A DNA stretch of 64,000 nt from Solen grandis (GCA_021229015.1 CM037783.1:59247746-59311745), one strand, 5' to 3'; counted from the stretch's first letter, positions 24,401-37,085 are shown. Program-made: numbers and translations. The notes: generated by a model from the sequence alone, not told the origin.

Positions 24401-25558
24401 GTGTGGGGTGAGCAAAAACGTTGCTGTTGAATATTCAATGTAAATTACTGTCGATATACAAATATTGAATGACAGGCCATCATTGAAACAGGTAGGATAC
24501 TCAATACAAAAGGACCATGCGGAATTTCTATATATTATGATTATTCTTTATAATGATAATACTCGAATCGTAAAAAAATCTCAGAATAATAGAAATAGAT
24601 AGCATTATTTTAAAATATGACCATCTACCTTATTCTTAATATTATCTACGGACAGACCGACATTACTGCAACATCTATAATTGAGAGCATTTCAGGCTGC
24701 CAGTGTTGTGAATTGATTTCGAAACGTTATGTTTGGGTTACACGACTTGACAACAAAGCCATTTATGATGCTGTAAGGGCATGCATTTCCGCATGTCCAT
24801 TATTCTACACAGAAACAAGATTGCAAATTTAATGAATGTCGTGTTAAAATAAATATCTGTCATATATTTCAATTAGGTACCGCATAAAACTAATAACTTT
24901 GATCATAAATGCAAAGGGAAAACGACGACAATTTATTGGTTTCGACTGGGGAAAGTCATAAAATGTCTTAAATGTTATTGCTGTTGTACGGTTCATGGTA
25001 AAACAAATCTATGTCATCGGGTAACTGACGACTTCGGGCCATTTGATATGAAAAGCTACGATGCGTTATAGCCAGCTTAATACTGTCTGAAAGCATTGCA
25101 TTAATAAATGTGTAGATTGTCAGTGGAAAACCAAATTACAGATGTAACAAATGCATTTTCCGTATAACAAAAAGATGGAATTTTTATTAGAACTACCACC
25201 TTTTTTCCTTTCTTTCTTTCTTTCTTTTTCCACTGCTTTCAATTTTTCTTGATGCACAAAATGGCTTTACCATTTTTACATGTTTTATTTGACTTTGTAA
25301 TAAGTAATGTCTAATGCTGAATTTCTTTAAAGTGATGTGGAAACACATTTAACATTGTGCAGGTTCTTGTCCCGTTCGAATTAAAATAAACGTTTTAGAG
25401 ATTATCGAGTTGACAAATATCTTTTACTCTTTTAATTTTAAAGAAATATCTGATTTTATCCTGCCCCTCCGTAAGAACCTGTAAATTTGTCGTTGTTTAC
25501 ATTATACTAAGGTGTTTGTGATTTACACGTCGACGAATTTTTCAGCAAAATATATAAA
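24401..25558. other. No gene recognised
   Basis: A 71-codon frame at 24617-24832 plus has five cysteines and no known pattern. A CTTTCTTT run lies near 25.2 kb. Confidence 0.5.
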
Positions 25559-25998
25559 GGTACACGCACCCTAATAGACATATAATATAATTATCTTGTC
25601 ATTTAATAGTAATATTTCTATGAAACGTTGTCACTTTGAAGGCACCTCAAAATTTATTACATTTTTGGGGAGATAATCTGTATTTATATTGAAACCTATA
25701 GGGAATAAATAATTTCTGTGAATATTAAAAACGAATTTTGATTTTCGAGAAAAACTCACAGTAGAAAGATGCATTATATGATTATGTTTCATATGTCATG
25801 AAAAAAAATCTTAACTCAGTACTCGGAAACTTTATTTTTTATTTTTCAAGAGAGACAATTTAAAAAAAAAAAAATATCGAGGGGAGGTAAAAGGACTCTC
25901 ATATTACATACCATGTCAGTTTGCCCCTGAGATTTCCATTGATTGTGAAATAATATGCATGGCTTTAATAGAATCGGCGGTTATTAGGGTGCGTGACC
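25559..25998. mobile_element. TIR element, family T1 copy A
   Basis: The ends GGTACACGCACCCTAATA and TATTAGGGTGCGTGACC are inverted. The body is clearly homologous to 47551-48069: GAGAAAAACTCA, GTAGAAAGATGCATT, GAGGGGAGGTAA, TTTGCCCCT and ATGCATGGCTTT occur in the same order. It is non-coding. Confidence 0.75.
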
Positions 25999-26859
25999 CT
26001 TCAATTCATATATCGTAAGATACAGACGGACAATTTTATTTCGACCTGTACATAGTACAAACGTCTTTTACACGATTTACATATTTTATGCAAAGTACAA
26101 ATTATGAAGATATACAATATATATCACCACAATGTGTATAACAAATGCATTTAATTAATAATCATTGTCATGTGAGAAAACGGAAAAACAAAAAAACAAA
26201 GAACAACATGTTAAATCAAGAAAAAAAAAAGATCACATCATAATTATAATGGCATCACAGTGGAATAAGCACATAAGATGTTGTTTGTTAGCATGGAGAC
26301 ATTTTATGGCAACTTAATTGTTTACTGTAATCAATACATTGGTCGATCATGACAGAATTTGTGCCTAGCATTATAAGGTTTTAAATATCACTCAGGGCTA
26401 AGTATTATTCGTTCATAGAATTTTACAAATATCTACTTAAACAGGATGTGAGGCGACGTGAGCATGACGGTTGTAAGTTCGAACCCCGATTTGGACAAGA
26501 TATTTTCATTATTCCCAGGCGCAAAGCACTGGTTCAATCAAGTAATCGTCGAAAGGTATTTGTATAAATGGTTAAAAACTGTTTCCCAATCGATTTAAAA
26601 TGAATATAACAAAACAGGCAAACTAATGTGGTTTCCCCTCCCCGCTGAGCTGCACGATATATCTTTAACAGGAACATTTTCGTGAAAACAACATACATAT
26701 AAGATGGGATGGAGGATCCGTCGAAACAACAAACGTGCGTGGATATTCACATGCGTCTCAAAAGGACCATGATTCATGATTATTTACTGTTTGTTCCGTT
26801 AGAATTGCTAACAAAGGATGGTTTCCTCGATGCATCTCCTTTTTTTTCCACTGAAGTTA

Positions 26860-27180
26860 ACTAGAAATGTGTCCAGAGGCCACAGATGCCCCCATCCGTC
26901 GCATTTTCCAAAACAAAGGCCAACACCCAGGGGCGCAAGTCATAGTCCTGAATAAAATTTCCACGGACTTTCAAGTCTGTATTACAAATACTTTCGGAGT
27001 TATGCGTGTCACAAAGTTTCGGGACGGACGTACGTATGTACGGACGGATAAAGGCAAATCTATACCCTCCTCCCATTTTTGGTTGCAGGCATAAAAGACA
27101 CGCATTTTTGATAGAGAATATGCTTGCTTAACTGGACTGTATACCTGTCGGCACCCCATGGACAGTTTGAAATTAAAACA
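26860..27180. repeat. Dispersed repeat with GGACGGACG tract
   Basis: The stretch from TGTCCAGAGGCCACAGATGC to the GACGGACGTACGTATGTACG tract resembles a dispersed mollusc repeat ending in a GGACGGACG run. Three overlapping open frames on both strands have no recognisable domain, which argues for repeat-derived chance frames. Confidence 0.45.
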
Positions 27181-27298
27181 AAATCTAACCAGTTTCCTTT
27201 TTCAATAGTGAATTCATTTGGACATACAAGTATTTTGATACAGTTGACGGACGATATAGTAAAAAATTCAGTGTTTTTTAGTTTGAACTAAGGCTTAA

Positions 27299-27517
27299 CC
27301 CTTTCCCTCATATAGACTCATTTTGACCACATAAAGCCTGATCTGCAGAAAGCCAAACTCAAACCTTACCAAATTTAATTGCAAAATCCTCATTACCAGA
27401 CCACTGAGGAGCAGCGAACAGCATAAAACCTGATCAGCCTGCGAGTTACTCTCAGGCTGATCTGATTTTATGCTGTTCGCATATGTCTTTTCATGGTATC
27501 CTCTATGAGGGAAAGGG
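27299..27517 (+). mobile_element. piggyBac-like MITE, copy 2, complete
   Basis: It is bounded by TTAA at 27295-27298 and 27518-27521, with inverted ends CCCTTTCCCTCATA and TATGAGGGAAAGGG. The body is colinear with copy 3 and inverted relative to copy 1. The central hairpin is present with one stem change (CTCT in place of CTCG). Confidence 0.88.
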
Positions 27518-27559
27518 TTAATGACATGGTCATAATAAGAAAGGGTCAGTAGAAAGGTA

Positions 27560-27583
27560 CCCCCCCCCCCCCCACACACACAC
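27560..27583 (+). repeat. Poly-C followed by (AC)n
   Basis: Fourteen C then a short AC run, 40 bp beyond MITE copy 2. A minus frame with a Gly run is an artefact of it. Confidence 0.9.
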
Positions 27584-28289
27584 ATAGAAAAGAAATAAAA
27601 TCATCTCCACCCTTATGCGTATTATCATCTGTATATATGAATCAAGATTGTTGACTTTTTACGTGTTTCTATATTATGTTTATTTGTCTGAATGATACTT
27701 TTTCTAAATAGTGTATCAAATTCATTTAAAACTCCGAAACTTGTTTTCTGTGCGTATTTTAAAATTCGTATTATTAAAATTCGATGACAAACTTATCGAT
27801 AGTCCAGGTAACCAGGAATGTAACCCAATTTGCGGGTTACCACTGATTTAATTTTATTTTGAATTTCTCATTCTGTTTTAGAATGTTAAAGGAAATCCCA
27901 AATTTTAAGATACTTATATCAAAAACATGATTAAAAGTATATTTGCCAAATGTTGAGGGTCCAAATAGTCACATTTTAGTGTTTTTATTCAAATTTGGCT
28001 AAACTTTCAAGAAAAACAAGTTTTTGTTAAATAACGAATGTGGTGAGGTATACATTATTTTTTTTTTAATTTTCAGAAAGACTTTATACCATAGGATTGA
28101 ATCTGAAAAAATAAAGGAAATCTGTCCGTTTAAAAAAATAATATTAAGAACAAGAAAATATATCTATGAGACTCAATGCCCGGCCAGGATATGGTCAAAA
28201 CCAATATTTCCTTGTATTTTAGAAGTTTATTTAATGATGTACATTTTTAAAAAGTTTCATGATTATGTGAAGTTTCCTTTATAGAAAAA

Positions 28290-28920
28290 GAAGCTTAACA
28301 CAAAGGTAAACGCGGGGCAGAATAATCAATTTTACCAGGTCACAGCTATGAAATTCAATAAATACTACCAGTAAATAATCCATATCGTGTTGTACATGTA
28401 TAACAAGTTCAGGAAGATGTAGTTATCTTCATAGAAAAAAAGCTTAAACGCAAATGCAGGACAACCAATTCTACCATGTTAATCCTACCGTGAAATATAG
28501 GTCAATTTTCATAAACAAATTTTATATGATGTAAATGTTACAAGTTCAAAATTATCTTTAAAAAAAAAAGGCAGGACTTTTTTTTTTATCTAACCATAAA
28601 AAATAAGGTCACGGCCAAAAACCTGCATAAATATTAAATAGATCATATCATGATGTACATGTGTACCTAGTTCTGTAAAGATATGAATTCGTCTTAAAAA
28701 AAACCCAGCTTAAACGCAAAGGTAAACCTGAGGTGAAACTGGGCAGAACAATCAAATTTACCATGTTCATCCAACCCTGAAATAGAGCTCACAGCCATAA
28801 TTTTTCATAAATATTAAATAGATCATATCATGATGTACATGTGTACCTAGTTTCATAAAAATGTGAAGTCATTTTCATAGCAAAAAAAAGCTTAAACGCA
28901 CAAACCGAAAATCTATATGC
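28290..28920 (+). repeat. Diverged modules containing AGCTTAAACGCAAA
   Basis: AGCTTAA(A)CGCA-type words occur near 28291, 28440, 28708 and 28888. Each of the first three precedes a CAGAACAATCAA/CCAATTCTACCATG-like block, and some units share AGATCATATCATGATGTACA and GTGTACCTAGTT. Spacing is irregular. It ends at GCCCCCATCGG. Confidence 0.6.
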
Positions 28921-29039
28921 CCCCATCGGAATTAACGGGACATAAGAATATGTATATAAACTTATAGCTTTTCAGTTTTTGTATATATTTTAGCATAAAC
29001 ACAATGCATATTTTTACTCGTAGAGGATTTTTCATGCAT

Positions 29040-29165
29040 GTTTGACATGTTATGATTTTTTTCCAGCAAATTTTAGCAAACAGTGATGTTTTACCATTAG
29101 CTTAATTTCTAAAACGAGCTTGGTGACCCCCTATTTTTAATTCGTATATCTCTTAATTGTAGTCT
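29040..29165 (+). repeat. Dispersed repeat shared inverted with 63.65-63.75 kb
   Basis: GTGATGTTTTACCATTAGCT, CTAAAACGAGC, TGGTGACCCCC and TTAATTCGTATATC match, in inverse order and orientation, the stretch 63665-63745. It is non-coding. Confidence 0.6.
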
Positions 29166-29203
29166 AAATAAAAGCAATTTTCTAGGGAAATTTTCTCCGT
29201 TAG

Positions 29204-29416
29204 TCGCTGACTTTAGCACACACTCAGCCCCTCACCGCGCGGGTTCGAATCCCGGCAGGGTCATTCGGATTTTCATGTGAGGAAGCCTTCCAGCTGGCTT
29301 GCGGTAGGTCGGTGGCTCTACCCGGATGCCTCCGTCTTCCTCCACCTGTAATTAGATGGACGTCGTTATATGACTGAAATACTGTCGAAGCGACGGTAAA
29401 CTCAAAGTCAAGATTG
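29204..29416 (+). mobile_element. SINE family 1, 5'-truncated
   Basis: The copy begins inside the tRNA-like head (GTCG..GACT region) and retains the B box GGTTCGAATCC, the conserved body and a degraded tail. TCCGTTAG occurs immediately before (29196-29203) and after (29417-29424) it, an 8-bp target-site duplication. The A box is absent, so it could not be transcribed by Pol III on its own. Confidence 0.85.
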
Positions 29417-29424
29417 TCCGTTAG

Positions 29425-32400
29425 AACAAAAAATAAATAAATGAATAAATAAATAAAAGGCTGAAACGCCTTAAATATAATAATTCTAAAAGCAAGCTTA
29501 CATGACAGTTTGCGTGATACTTCTAGACAACCGTGGTCGCAGAATATGATATGAGACGTATCATGTTATTGCAATAAGACACGCTACTAGCATATTTATC
29601 AATCTGTCCATACAATTAGTAAACATCTCATCTAAAGATTCAAAATAATCCATTTCACTGATTATTGCTTGATAAATTCACCCAGAACTGTCTGAATGCC
29701 ATACACTCTTTTTAAACGATTATAAAAAATGTCTGCGTTTTCTTGTCTTATTCTTATTTAATCTTAATTTTTAATTTTTTGGGGATTTTATATGCGTACA
29801 TCTAATACTATATAGTCCCACTTTTACGCTTCATGGAAATATTTTTCTTTTAGATTAAAGCTTTACGAAGAATAATAGGTACTTGATTAAATATGATGTA
29901 TTTGAGATATTAATATCACAAGAGAGCGAGTCGATAGAGAGATAAAGAATATCGAAACCAAAATGTTGGATTTATTCTTCTGTTCGCCAATACATCCAAC
30001 ACATCCGCTGTATTTTGAGACAAGCTAATGGAAAACAGGCGACATGATGCAATATGAATTGTAGTCCAGGAGCTAGACCACTTCGAGTGATAGAACTGAA
30101 AATGACTTAGCTAGCAGCAAAACGAAGTTAAAGTTTCGGCGTAAATTACATTATTACCCCACAAAAAAACAACAACAAAAAAAACATGAGACTATTTCAA
30201 AGATTTATTAACTTTAAAGTTTGGCGATATATTTGAAATGGATGGTGATTCTTGTAAACAATAGCATAACATGTTTGAATATAGAATTTTACGTAAAATG
30301 TATATCCCGTCATCGACAACATACCGTTATGATAGTAAATTTAAGACAGTCTCTAAACAAATTGTCGAAGCGACTTTATAACTTCTACAACAATAATATT
30401 TTCGAAAAACGCTTACTTAAGGATATAGCGTTCTAAAAACAGCTTGCATATTTTGACTAATCGGGGGCTGATTGGACATAACGTTGTTTTTGAATGGAAT
30501 AAAAAGTTTTAATTAAAGCGATTTAACGGTATAAAAATTAGACCTGTAAAACAGTCCATGCTTTCCAGTAATCTATCTTATACAGATGCCGTGGCCGTAC
30601 TTGTATACAGCCCCTTCATGTGCATAACCTGAACTCTGATGTAGGAGACTGAGGTAAAACGTGTATGTTTTCTTTATCACATAAGGTTACTTAATCGTTT
30701 GATATTTACCATGAAATATGATACAGACCAAGACTGTGGAATGAAATGCACAACTGAAATCATTTTCCTTCAAGGACTATTTTCACTTTTTTTTAAGTGA
30801 CGCTAACGGCATTATCTGTTCCTTATTGTTTTATGTATGTTTGTATATTTCCAATATTATTTTATTTGTACAACGCTTTTGATTACGTATTTCATATGTA
30901 GAAATAGGCGTGTAATCAATTTTTTAAGTTTCAGATTTCAATTGACAATATCTCAGTAATGCTTCCGTTTAGAAATTAGTCTCATATACATTCAAGCTGG
31001 TTTCTCTTTGCCACAAAGATTTAGAAATCTACGAGACTAACCGGAATATCATTCTGTTTCTATTATGTATAAGCGAAAAGAATAATGACAATGAATCAAA
31101 GTCTGTCAGCGTATGTCTGAGCAAAATGTCGTCTGATAATGAAATTCATCCGCAGACGACTTCGCAAATTGAGCGTCCATGTTCCGTTTCTGTAGAAGGA
31201 AATTGTCGTGTTCCGCCGTCTAATAATCACAAGAAGTGAATATTCTTTATTGTGGTATGTATAGAGATATAGACGCTTTTCTTGTATGTTTTTTTTTAAA
31301 TTATTATTATTATTAATAATAATAATATCATTACCATGTGCTGCTATACATATTCCTTAAGTTATTTATACGCATCGTCCCTAATTTTGAGAAAATCAGG
31401 ATAACGCAATTCCTGGTCCATTGTCTAAATTGTTTTGAGTATATTCATACACTTTGAGTATTTTGATACATAAATGACGTCACTTTCATCGCTTTTTTTT
31501 CTTGACGTCATGGTCGATGTCAATCAGATCACGACCCTTTCTCCAATGCTTAATTGTATTTCAACATATGTAAAACGTTTTTAACTCACTGGCACTAAAA
31601 CCGCAGAATTTCCAATTTCATTCGAATTTTGATTACCATTATTTTTTTGTCCCTAGAACATGGTAAGTAACGGAATCTAATATCACTATAACTTTTTACA
31701 AATGTATCGTATGCTACCATATGATCTAATTACATATACCCGAATATTTACAAGGTGACTTTACAATTTTCGCATGTGTTAAAATCCTATTTTTCAAATC
31801 ACATAAAGTAGTAAAGAGAAAGCAATATCTTCTAAGTGGCATGCACAAGTGATTGGCAAATTAATTTTGATCACTGCATACATGATTATTATGAAGTGTA
31901 TATAAAAGAAGAAAAGGAATCTGGTTACATTTTTGGAGTTTAACTGTATTTATACATATGTCTTGACAATGTGACTGAAACTTTTTGAATGTTTTTTTTT
32001 TCATGCTTAATGAAATGATTTATACTTACTTTATATTTTACCCCCCCCCCCCCCCAAAAAAAAAAAAGAAAGAAAGAAAGATAGAACAACAATACATTTG
32101 TAAATCTATGTCAAAAATGATCAATGTCATGGTAAAAGACAGGTGTCTTCTTACAGATTCTGCAACATTTTTTCTGCACGTTCACGAATCAATAACATGT
32201 CGAGCACATGTTTGGTTTAACTGACAGATTTAAGGCTAATAAATATCAGCTTATAGAGACAGGTGTCTAGATTTCCCTCTGAATCAGTCAAGTCAGAGTG
32301 ACAAACTGTTTAACCATACACTCAGAGATTGATTTTTCCTTTGTTTCATCTGCGCATTTCATACCGACATTGCTTGATTTTCAATATGTTCTAAATGGGA

Positions 32401-32747
32401 GAGAAAAGAGCACTTTGCTATATCACAATAATTCAAAAGACGATGTTGTCTAGAATTGATTATAAAGAATGTAATAAATATTGATAGTTTATATGAAAAT
32501 CTCGTGCAAAGCGATGTTAAATATTTCGATCAGATTTGCTTTTATTTCTTATTGGAGCCCTTGCAAGACGATTAATCTGATGGTTTCTTTATTTGGATGT
32601 GCAGATCGGTTTCATTAATGTCGTAATAAATATAATTATGTATTTTGTACAAATATAAGAATCTCCAGAATTTGCCTTTTAATGAATGTATTATGTAGTT
32701 CGTGTTTCAGAATAAAAGCCTTCGTGGTTAGTGTAAGTGCGGTTCTG
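29425..32747. other. No gene recognised
   Basis: An AATAAATAAATA stretch follows the SINE. Around 31300-31330 there is a TTATTATTATTA / TAATAATAATAA foldback. The 30221-30436 frame is AT-rich and unrecognised. Two TGACGTCA words occur near 31.48 and 31.51 kb without other promoter features. Confidence 0.55.
32041..32090 (+). repeat. Poly-C, poly-A, (GAAA)n
   Basis: Fifteen C, twelve A, then GAAA units. A plus frame here reads proline and lysine runs and is not a gene. Confidence 0.9.
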
Positions 32748-32940
32748 CAGGGGCCATATTTATAAAGCTCCTTGATTTTTAAGGAAAAAAAATCCTTAAC
32801 TGGAATAAATCTCCTAAGGATTTGTATAGATAAGATATAAGGAAATCTCTAATAAATAAGGGAAATCTATGTGAATTTAAGGAAAATCTTCGAAACTAAG
32901 GGAATTTTTCTCCTAAGGAGCTTTATGAATACGGCCCCTG
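32748..32940. mobile_element. 193-bp TIR element with CAGGGGC ends
   Basis: The ends CAGGGGCCATATTTATAAAG and its near complement ...GAATACGGCCCCTG are inverted over about 26 bp. Between them AAGGAAAATC-like purine-rich words repeat in both orientations. CAGGG-type ends occur in hAT elements, but I see no 8-bp duplication. Confidence 0.65.
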
Positions 32941-33376
32941 GTCACGTCTAGATCAGTTCTAGAGAAGTATTTAAGCGCGTATTATAGCGAAATCTTAGCG
33001 CATTTAATGTTCATTTCAGCGTAGTTTAAGGTCACATTTTAGAGTAAATTTAGCATAAGGATGCATCATATAAATGCTTGTTTTTTTCCCTTATATAATA
33101 ATAACAAGTGACATGATCATACCAAGTCATGTTGACCTGTCCCTGTCTCAGCGAGGTCCTAGCAAGAAAGCATTTTTAGGAATTTTATGTGTCGCAGATC
33201 GGGCTCGAATTCACAATTTGGACAGCTAGTTTAAAATTTAATTGAGTCATTGTTAGAATGGTCTCAATCATAAGTTCTCTGCAATACCCGGGCAAATCTA
33301 GAAGATGGAAGAGGAAATCCGAATAAGCGTTTCGCTGGGGGACCGCTTAACTTAACAGATACGTTATGGAAGTCGA

Positions 33377-33530
33377 TGAGGAAGCCTTCCAGCTGGCTTG
33401 CGGTAGGTCGGTGGTTCTACCCGGGTACCTCTGTGTACTCAGGGTCTTCCTCCACCTGTAATTAGCTGGATGTCGCTATATGATTGAAATACTATCGCAG
33501 CGACGGTAAACCCCAATACAACAACAACAA
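33377..33530 (+). mobile_element. SINE family 1, lacking the tRNA head
   Basis: Only the body (TGAGGAAGCCTTCCAGC onward) and the CAACAACAACAA tail are present. A perfect 10-bp target-site duplication TGGAAGTCGA flanks it at 33367-33376 and 33531-33540. The truncation therefore occurred at insertion, not by later deletion. Confidence 0.88.
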
Positions 33531-33698
33531 TGGAAGTCGAATATGCATTTCATAAAATGACGCAAATTTAATAATTTGTTCATTATCTATAGTTTATTGG
33601 GTGCATGGTAAATGGATTATGCTAGCGATAAACGATAACAGGATGATACATTGTATTTTTTATCCAATTTAGAAATGATGATAAAATGTACGAGAGTC

Positions 33699-34042
33699 CC
33701 GTGTATACGCAGCGTCGGATACCCACGACTGCCTATTACATCTGTTAGACGTGGAATACTTGGCTAGCACTTTATTGTTATAAGGATAGTCGACCAATCA
33801 AAATGCTGCTTGCACAAATGAATACTCTTCAGTTGGAGATTTAAAATCTGTAAGTCAATAACACACCCTCACAGTGATTACATCACGCTGCGCTACCGTA
33901 TGTACGAGAGTTTCTATTGGTTAAAAAATCCCCACTACTTAGCGGGGCTGCGTATGGTGGTGCGGCTTTTCATACAATCCCACGGGCGATGGACAAAGTA
34001 AGGGAATGAGCGCTCTTGGGTTTCCGACGCTGGTGTATACGG
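33699..34042. mobile_element. 344-bp TIR element with AGCGTCGG ends
   Basis: CCGTGTATACGCAGCGTCGG on the left is mirrored by CCGACGCTGGTGTATACGG on the right, and adjacent sequence (ACCCACGA versus ACCCAAGA) is also inverted. An internal ACCAATCAAAATG and ATTGGTTAAAAA make it partly fold back. It is non-coding. Confidence 0.7.
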
Positions 34043-34319
34043 AACAAATGATGATCAGGGCTCTCCGACTAATGACTGGTATCAAGAATAAGTTTGAAAA
34101 TATTTTCAATTAATTACAAGTATATACAAGACTTAATGATCATATTTATACTGTTGTTGTGTTGGCAGGAAACTGTTGCTGTGACAGCATTATGTATATA
34201 GCGACGTCCAGTTTTATTACTAGTTCAGAAAGGCTCCGAGTGCATAGACTAGCTTATGACATGCTGAGCACCATGCCTGGAAGGGGCCCATCAGCCTAAT
34301 TTTTAACGACGTTTGTATG

Positions 34320-34595
34320 TCGCAAGCCGCTTAGTACAGGTGAACGTTAAAATAGACAAGCCGCTTATCTCATTTGACCTCCAAAACAGGTGACCGCTAA
34401 AACAGATTGGCCGTTCAAATGTGAGCTATATCACAGACTGGCCGATAAAAGTTGATCGCTAATACAGATGACCGCTCATATAGGTTGGCCGCTTAGCACA
34501 GATGACCGATAGTGTGGCCGATACTTTCTGCTGAACGCTAACAGAGGTGACCGTTAATTTCGACTGGTTTCTAAGCACAAATGACCGCTAGTTCA
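34320..34595 (+). repeat. Irregular minisatellite built on GGTGACCGCT / GGCCGCTTA
   Basis: At least ten degenerate units alternate: GTGACCGCTAAAACAGATT, GGCCGTTC, GATGACCGCTCATA, GGTTGGCCGCTTAGCACAG and so on. Units are 15-40 bp apart and drift in sequence. No open frame runs through. Confidence 0.7.
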
Positions 34596-35149
34596 TGAGT
34601 TATTTTGTATGTATACTGAATATAAAAAATGTACTACTGAAAATAACGTCAACTTAATGTATTTCTTAATTTTAAAGTATGACACGTTATTTCAAGTAGT
34701 GCAATGTATATAATACTGGTTCTCTCTGTGTGTCCTTTTTGAATAAAAAAACTATTTGAAGACTAACAATATTTGACTGAATTTGCAAAATTGATTTTTT
34801 TATATAAATACTTTGTTTCTTATTGTCAAGGGCAAGATTTCAGACTCTGGGTCGACAAGTGAAGTATAACATATGCCATATGGACTTCAATTCTGGTCGG
34901 GTTCTATATTTTTTGTAAAAAAAAAATGATTCAATTGATGTCAAGATAAACGCGTCTTGAATCTAAAGAACACTATTTCCAGAATAATAAATCTCAGAAA
35001 AACGATGATGTTTGACGTGTTTTTGAATATAATTTTTAAACATTCCATCTTGAAAATAGAAAAATGTTTCTTCATATATGCATATGTTTCTAATAATGTG
35101 TCTGTTACGACCGAATGGATGGCATCGATTATTGGGAAGAGATATGAGT

Positions 35150-35466
35150 TAGAGAGATAGAGAGAGAGAAAGAGATTTGGTTTGATGCACTTATTATCTT
35201 ACCTCAACCAGTCCAGAAAACAATCTTTACTGACAGTCGTCAAGAGAGAGAGAGAGAGAGAGAGATCTAAAGATACGAAAGTAGTCTAATGAATCAGAAG
35301 CGAAAAAAGCTTCGGTAAATTGCAACATACTTCATAAATATAAATAAACTGAAAAGAACGTTGAATGCTTTCAAAATTGTTTATCTTGTGTTAAACAAGA
35401 GATGCATCTGCTTTGCCTCTCCTTCTATATGTTAAAATCTCGCAAAAAAAAAAAAAAAAAAAAAAA
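35150..35466 (+). repeat. Two (AG)n runs (35150-35175, 35242-35265) and poly-A (35444-35466)
   Basis: Three simple repeats within 320 bp, with no gene between them. Confidence 0.9.
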
Positions 35467-37085
35467 TGAAGAATGAATGAACTGGAGTTACCCCCCCTCC
35501 CTCAACCACACTCACGCACAAGCTCTAAAAAGCAATATTTTTTTGTTTTTATAAGAAGCTTTCGAGCGAATTTTGGATAGTGTATTGAAACATTTGTCAA
35601 GTTAAGAATAACAGTCGCCTGCATGTTTATTTAATATCAAGGAGATTTTTACTCACACAGTAGGTGGTCGCCTCTCTGAATTCTTGCGACTGATAATAGT
35701 TTACAGTTCATTTTTCTAAAAAGTAATGATTAGATGCTAGATCCAACAGTGTCAAACTAGATCAGCATGAAGGACAATGAACATATCCGAATGATGACCT
35801 TTCAATCTGATTATAATTTGATTTATTTTCAAAAATATTTTACAATATGATTTAAATTCAACAAATGTAACAAAAAAACAACAACAACACATCTAACACA
35901 ATTCAATTTTTCTTTTTACATAAAACAGTTTTGTTACTTTAAATATTTTAATAAATCAGGTATAATTTTAAACGTAATGTTATGTTCTATCATAAGATAT
36001 AATTTATTTTAACATATCTTCAGTAGAAAAGAAAATATATGAAAATGATTTTGCGAGAATTGGACAATATGCTGCGTGCTTTTGTGAGATTTACAATAGT
36101 TGTCAATCTTTATTAGATAGTCTTTGGAGTGACCATATGTGCAAAACAATTAACGTGACGACACAGCGTCCAAAATGAATAGACATAAGTAAACTGTTTA
36201 ACGGTTGCTGAGACAATGTAGGTACACGAGCCATTGTCTCACCTGACGATCTGGAATGTTATGAAGAACTTGAACTGCCTTATTTCTGGAGGTATTCAGC
36301 CAAAGAAGCGGTACATATGCTGCATATTACGCGAAGAAGACTTATTTCATTGATATAATACGACGTAATGCGAATCTTATATTAATGCATATATCATTCA
36401 TTGAATATTAATGAAAAGGATAAAAGATAATATCTATAGCTTGTGAGTTATGAGAATATGGCAATATAAAGCGGCGAAAGCTGAAGATTGATTTTCAGAC
36501 ATACAACTAACTTTAAGGACTGGCTGAAACGTTCGGATTACCTCGATACATATCCACGGAAATGGACATGCCACTCGTCATTCGAAGGGACTTGCACTTT
36601 CTCGTAACGAGTACCAAAACTCTCCCATCCTTGTCGGTTGTTAATAAACATCTTTCTCGCTGCACAATAATCTACTGACCTATAAAACTAATTTACGGTT
36701 ATTAATGTGCTTGCAAGCAACACTGGAAGTGAGATTCCCTTGCACTGATATTTAGAGATAAATTGCCATAGTGATTAATATTTCATCTGGTTTTCATAAA
36801 GTCTCCCGATAAAGCCTGACATTTGAGAAAGTTATACTCTCTGGAGACAAATTAAAAAACAATTCGAAGATAAAAATCAAAATAAATAAAGAACCGATAC
36901 AATAAAAACATCAAACCTGGAATGCGGAGATATTTCGTGTTGTTTTTTCTTTATACGAAGTCTGAAAAAAAATCATGCAAATACTGGAATTCATAATTTC
37001 TAATTTCTAGTTTCTAATTTGAAAGGCGTCCTGCGACAAACCTCTAAGACAGAAAAAAACGACCTTTGATAACTAATTTCCTCTA

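Noticed and set aside
26861..27159. Three overlapping frames of 62-75 codons
   Set aside because: They are open on both strands across a dispersed repeat, with no domain in any.
31477..31512. Two nearby TGACGTCA words as a CRE enhancer
   Set aside because: No TATA, initiator or CpG cluster is nearby, and isolated 8-mers are expected by chance at this scale.
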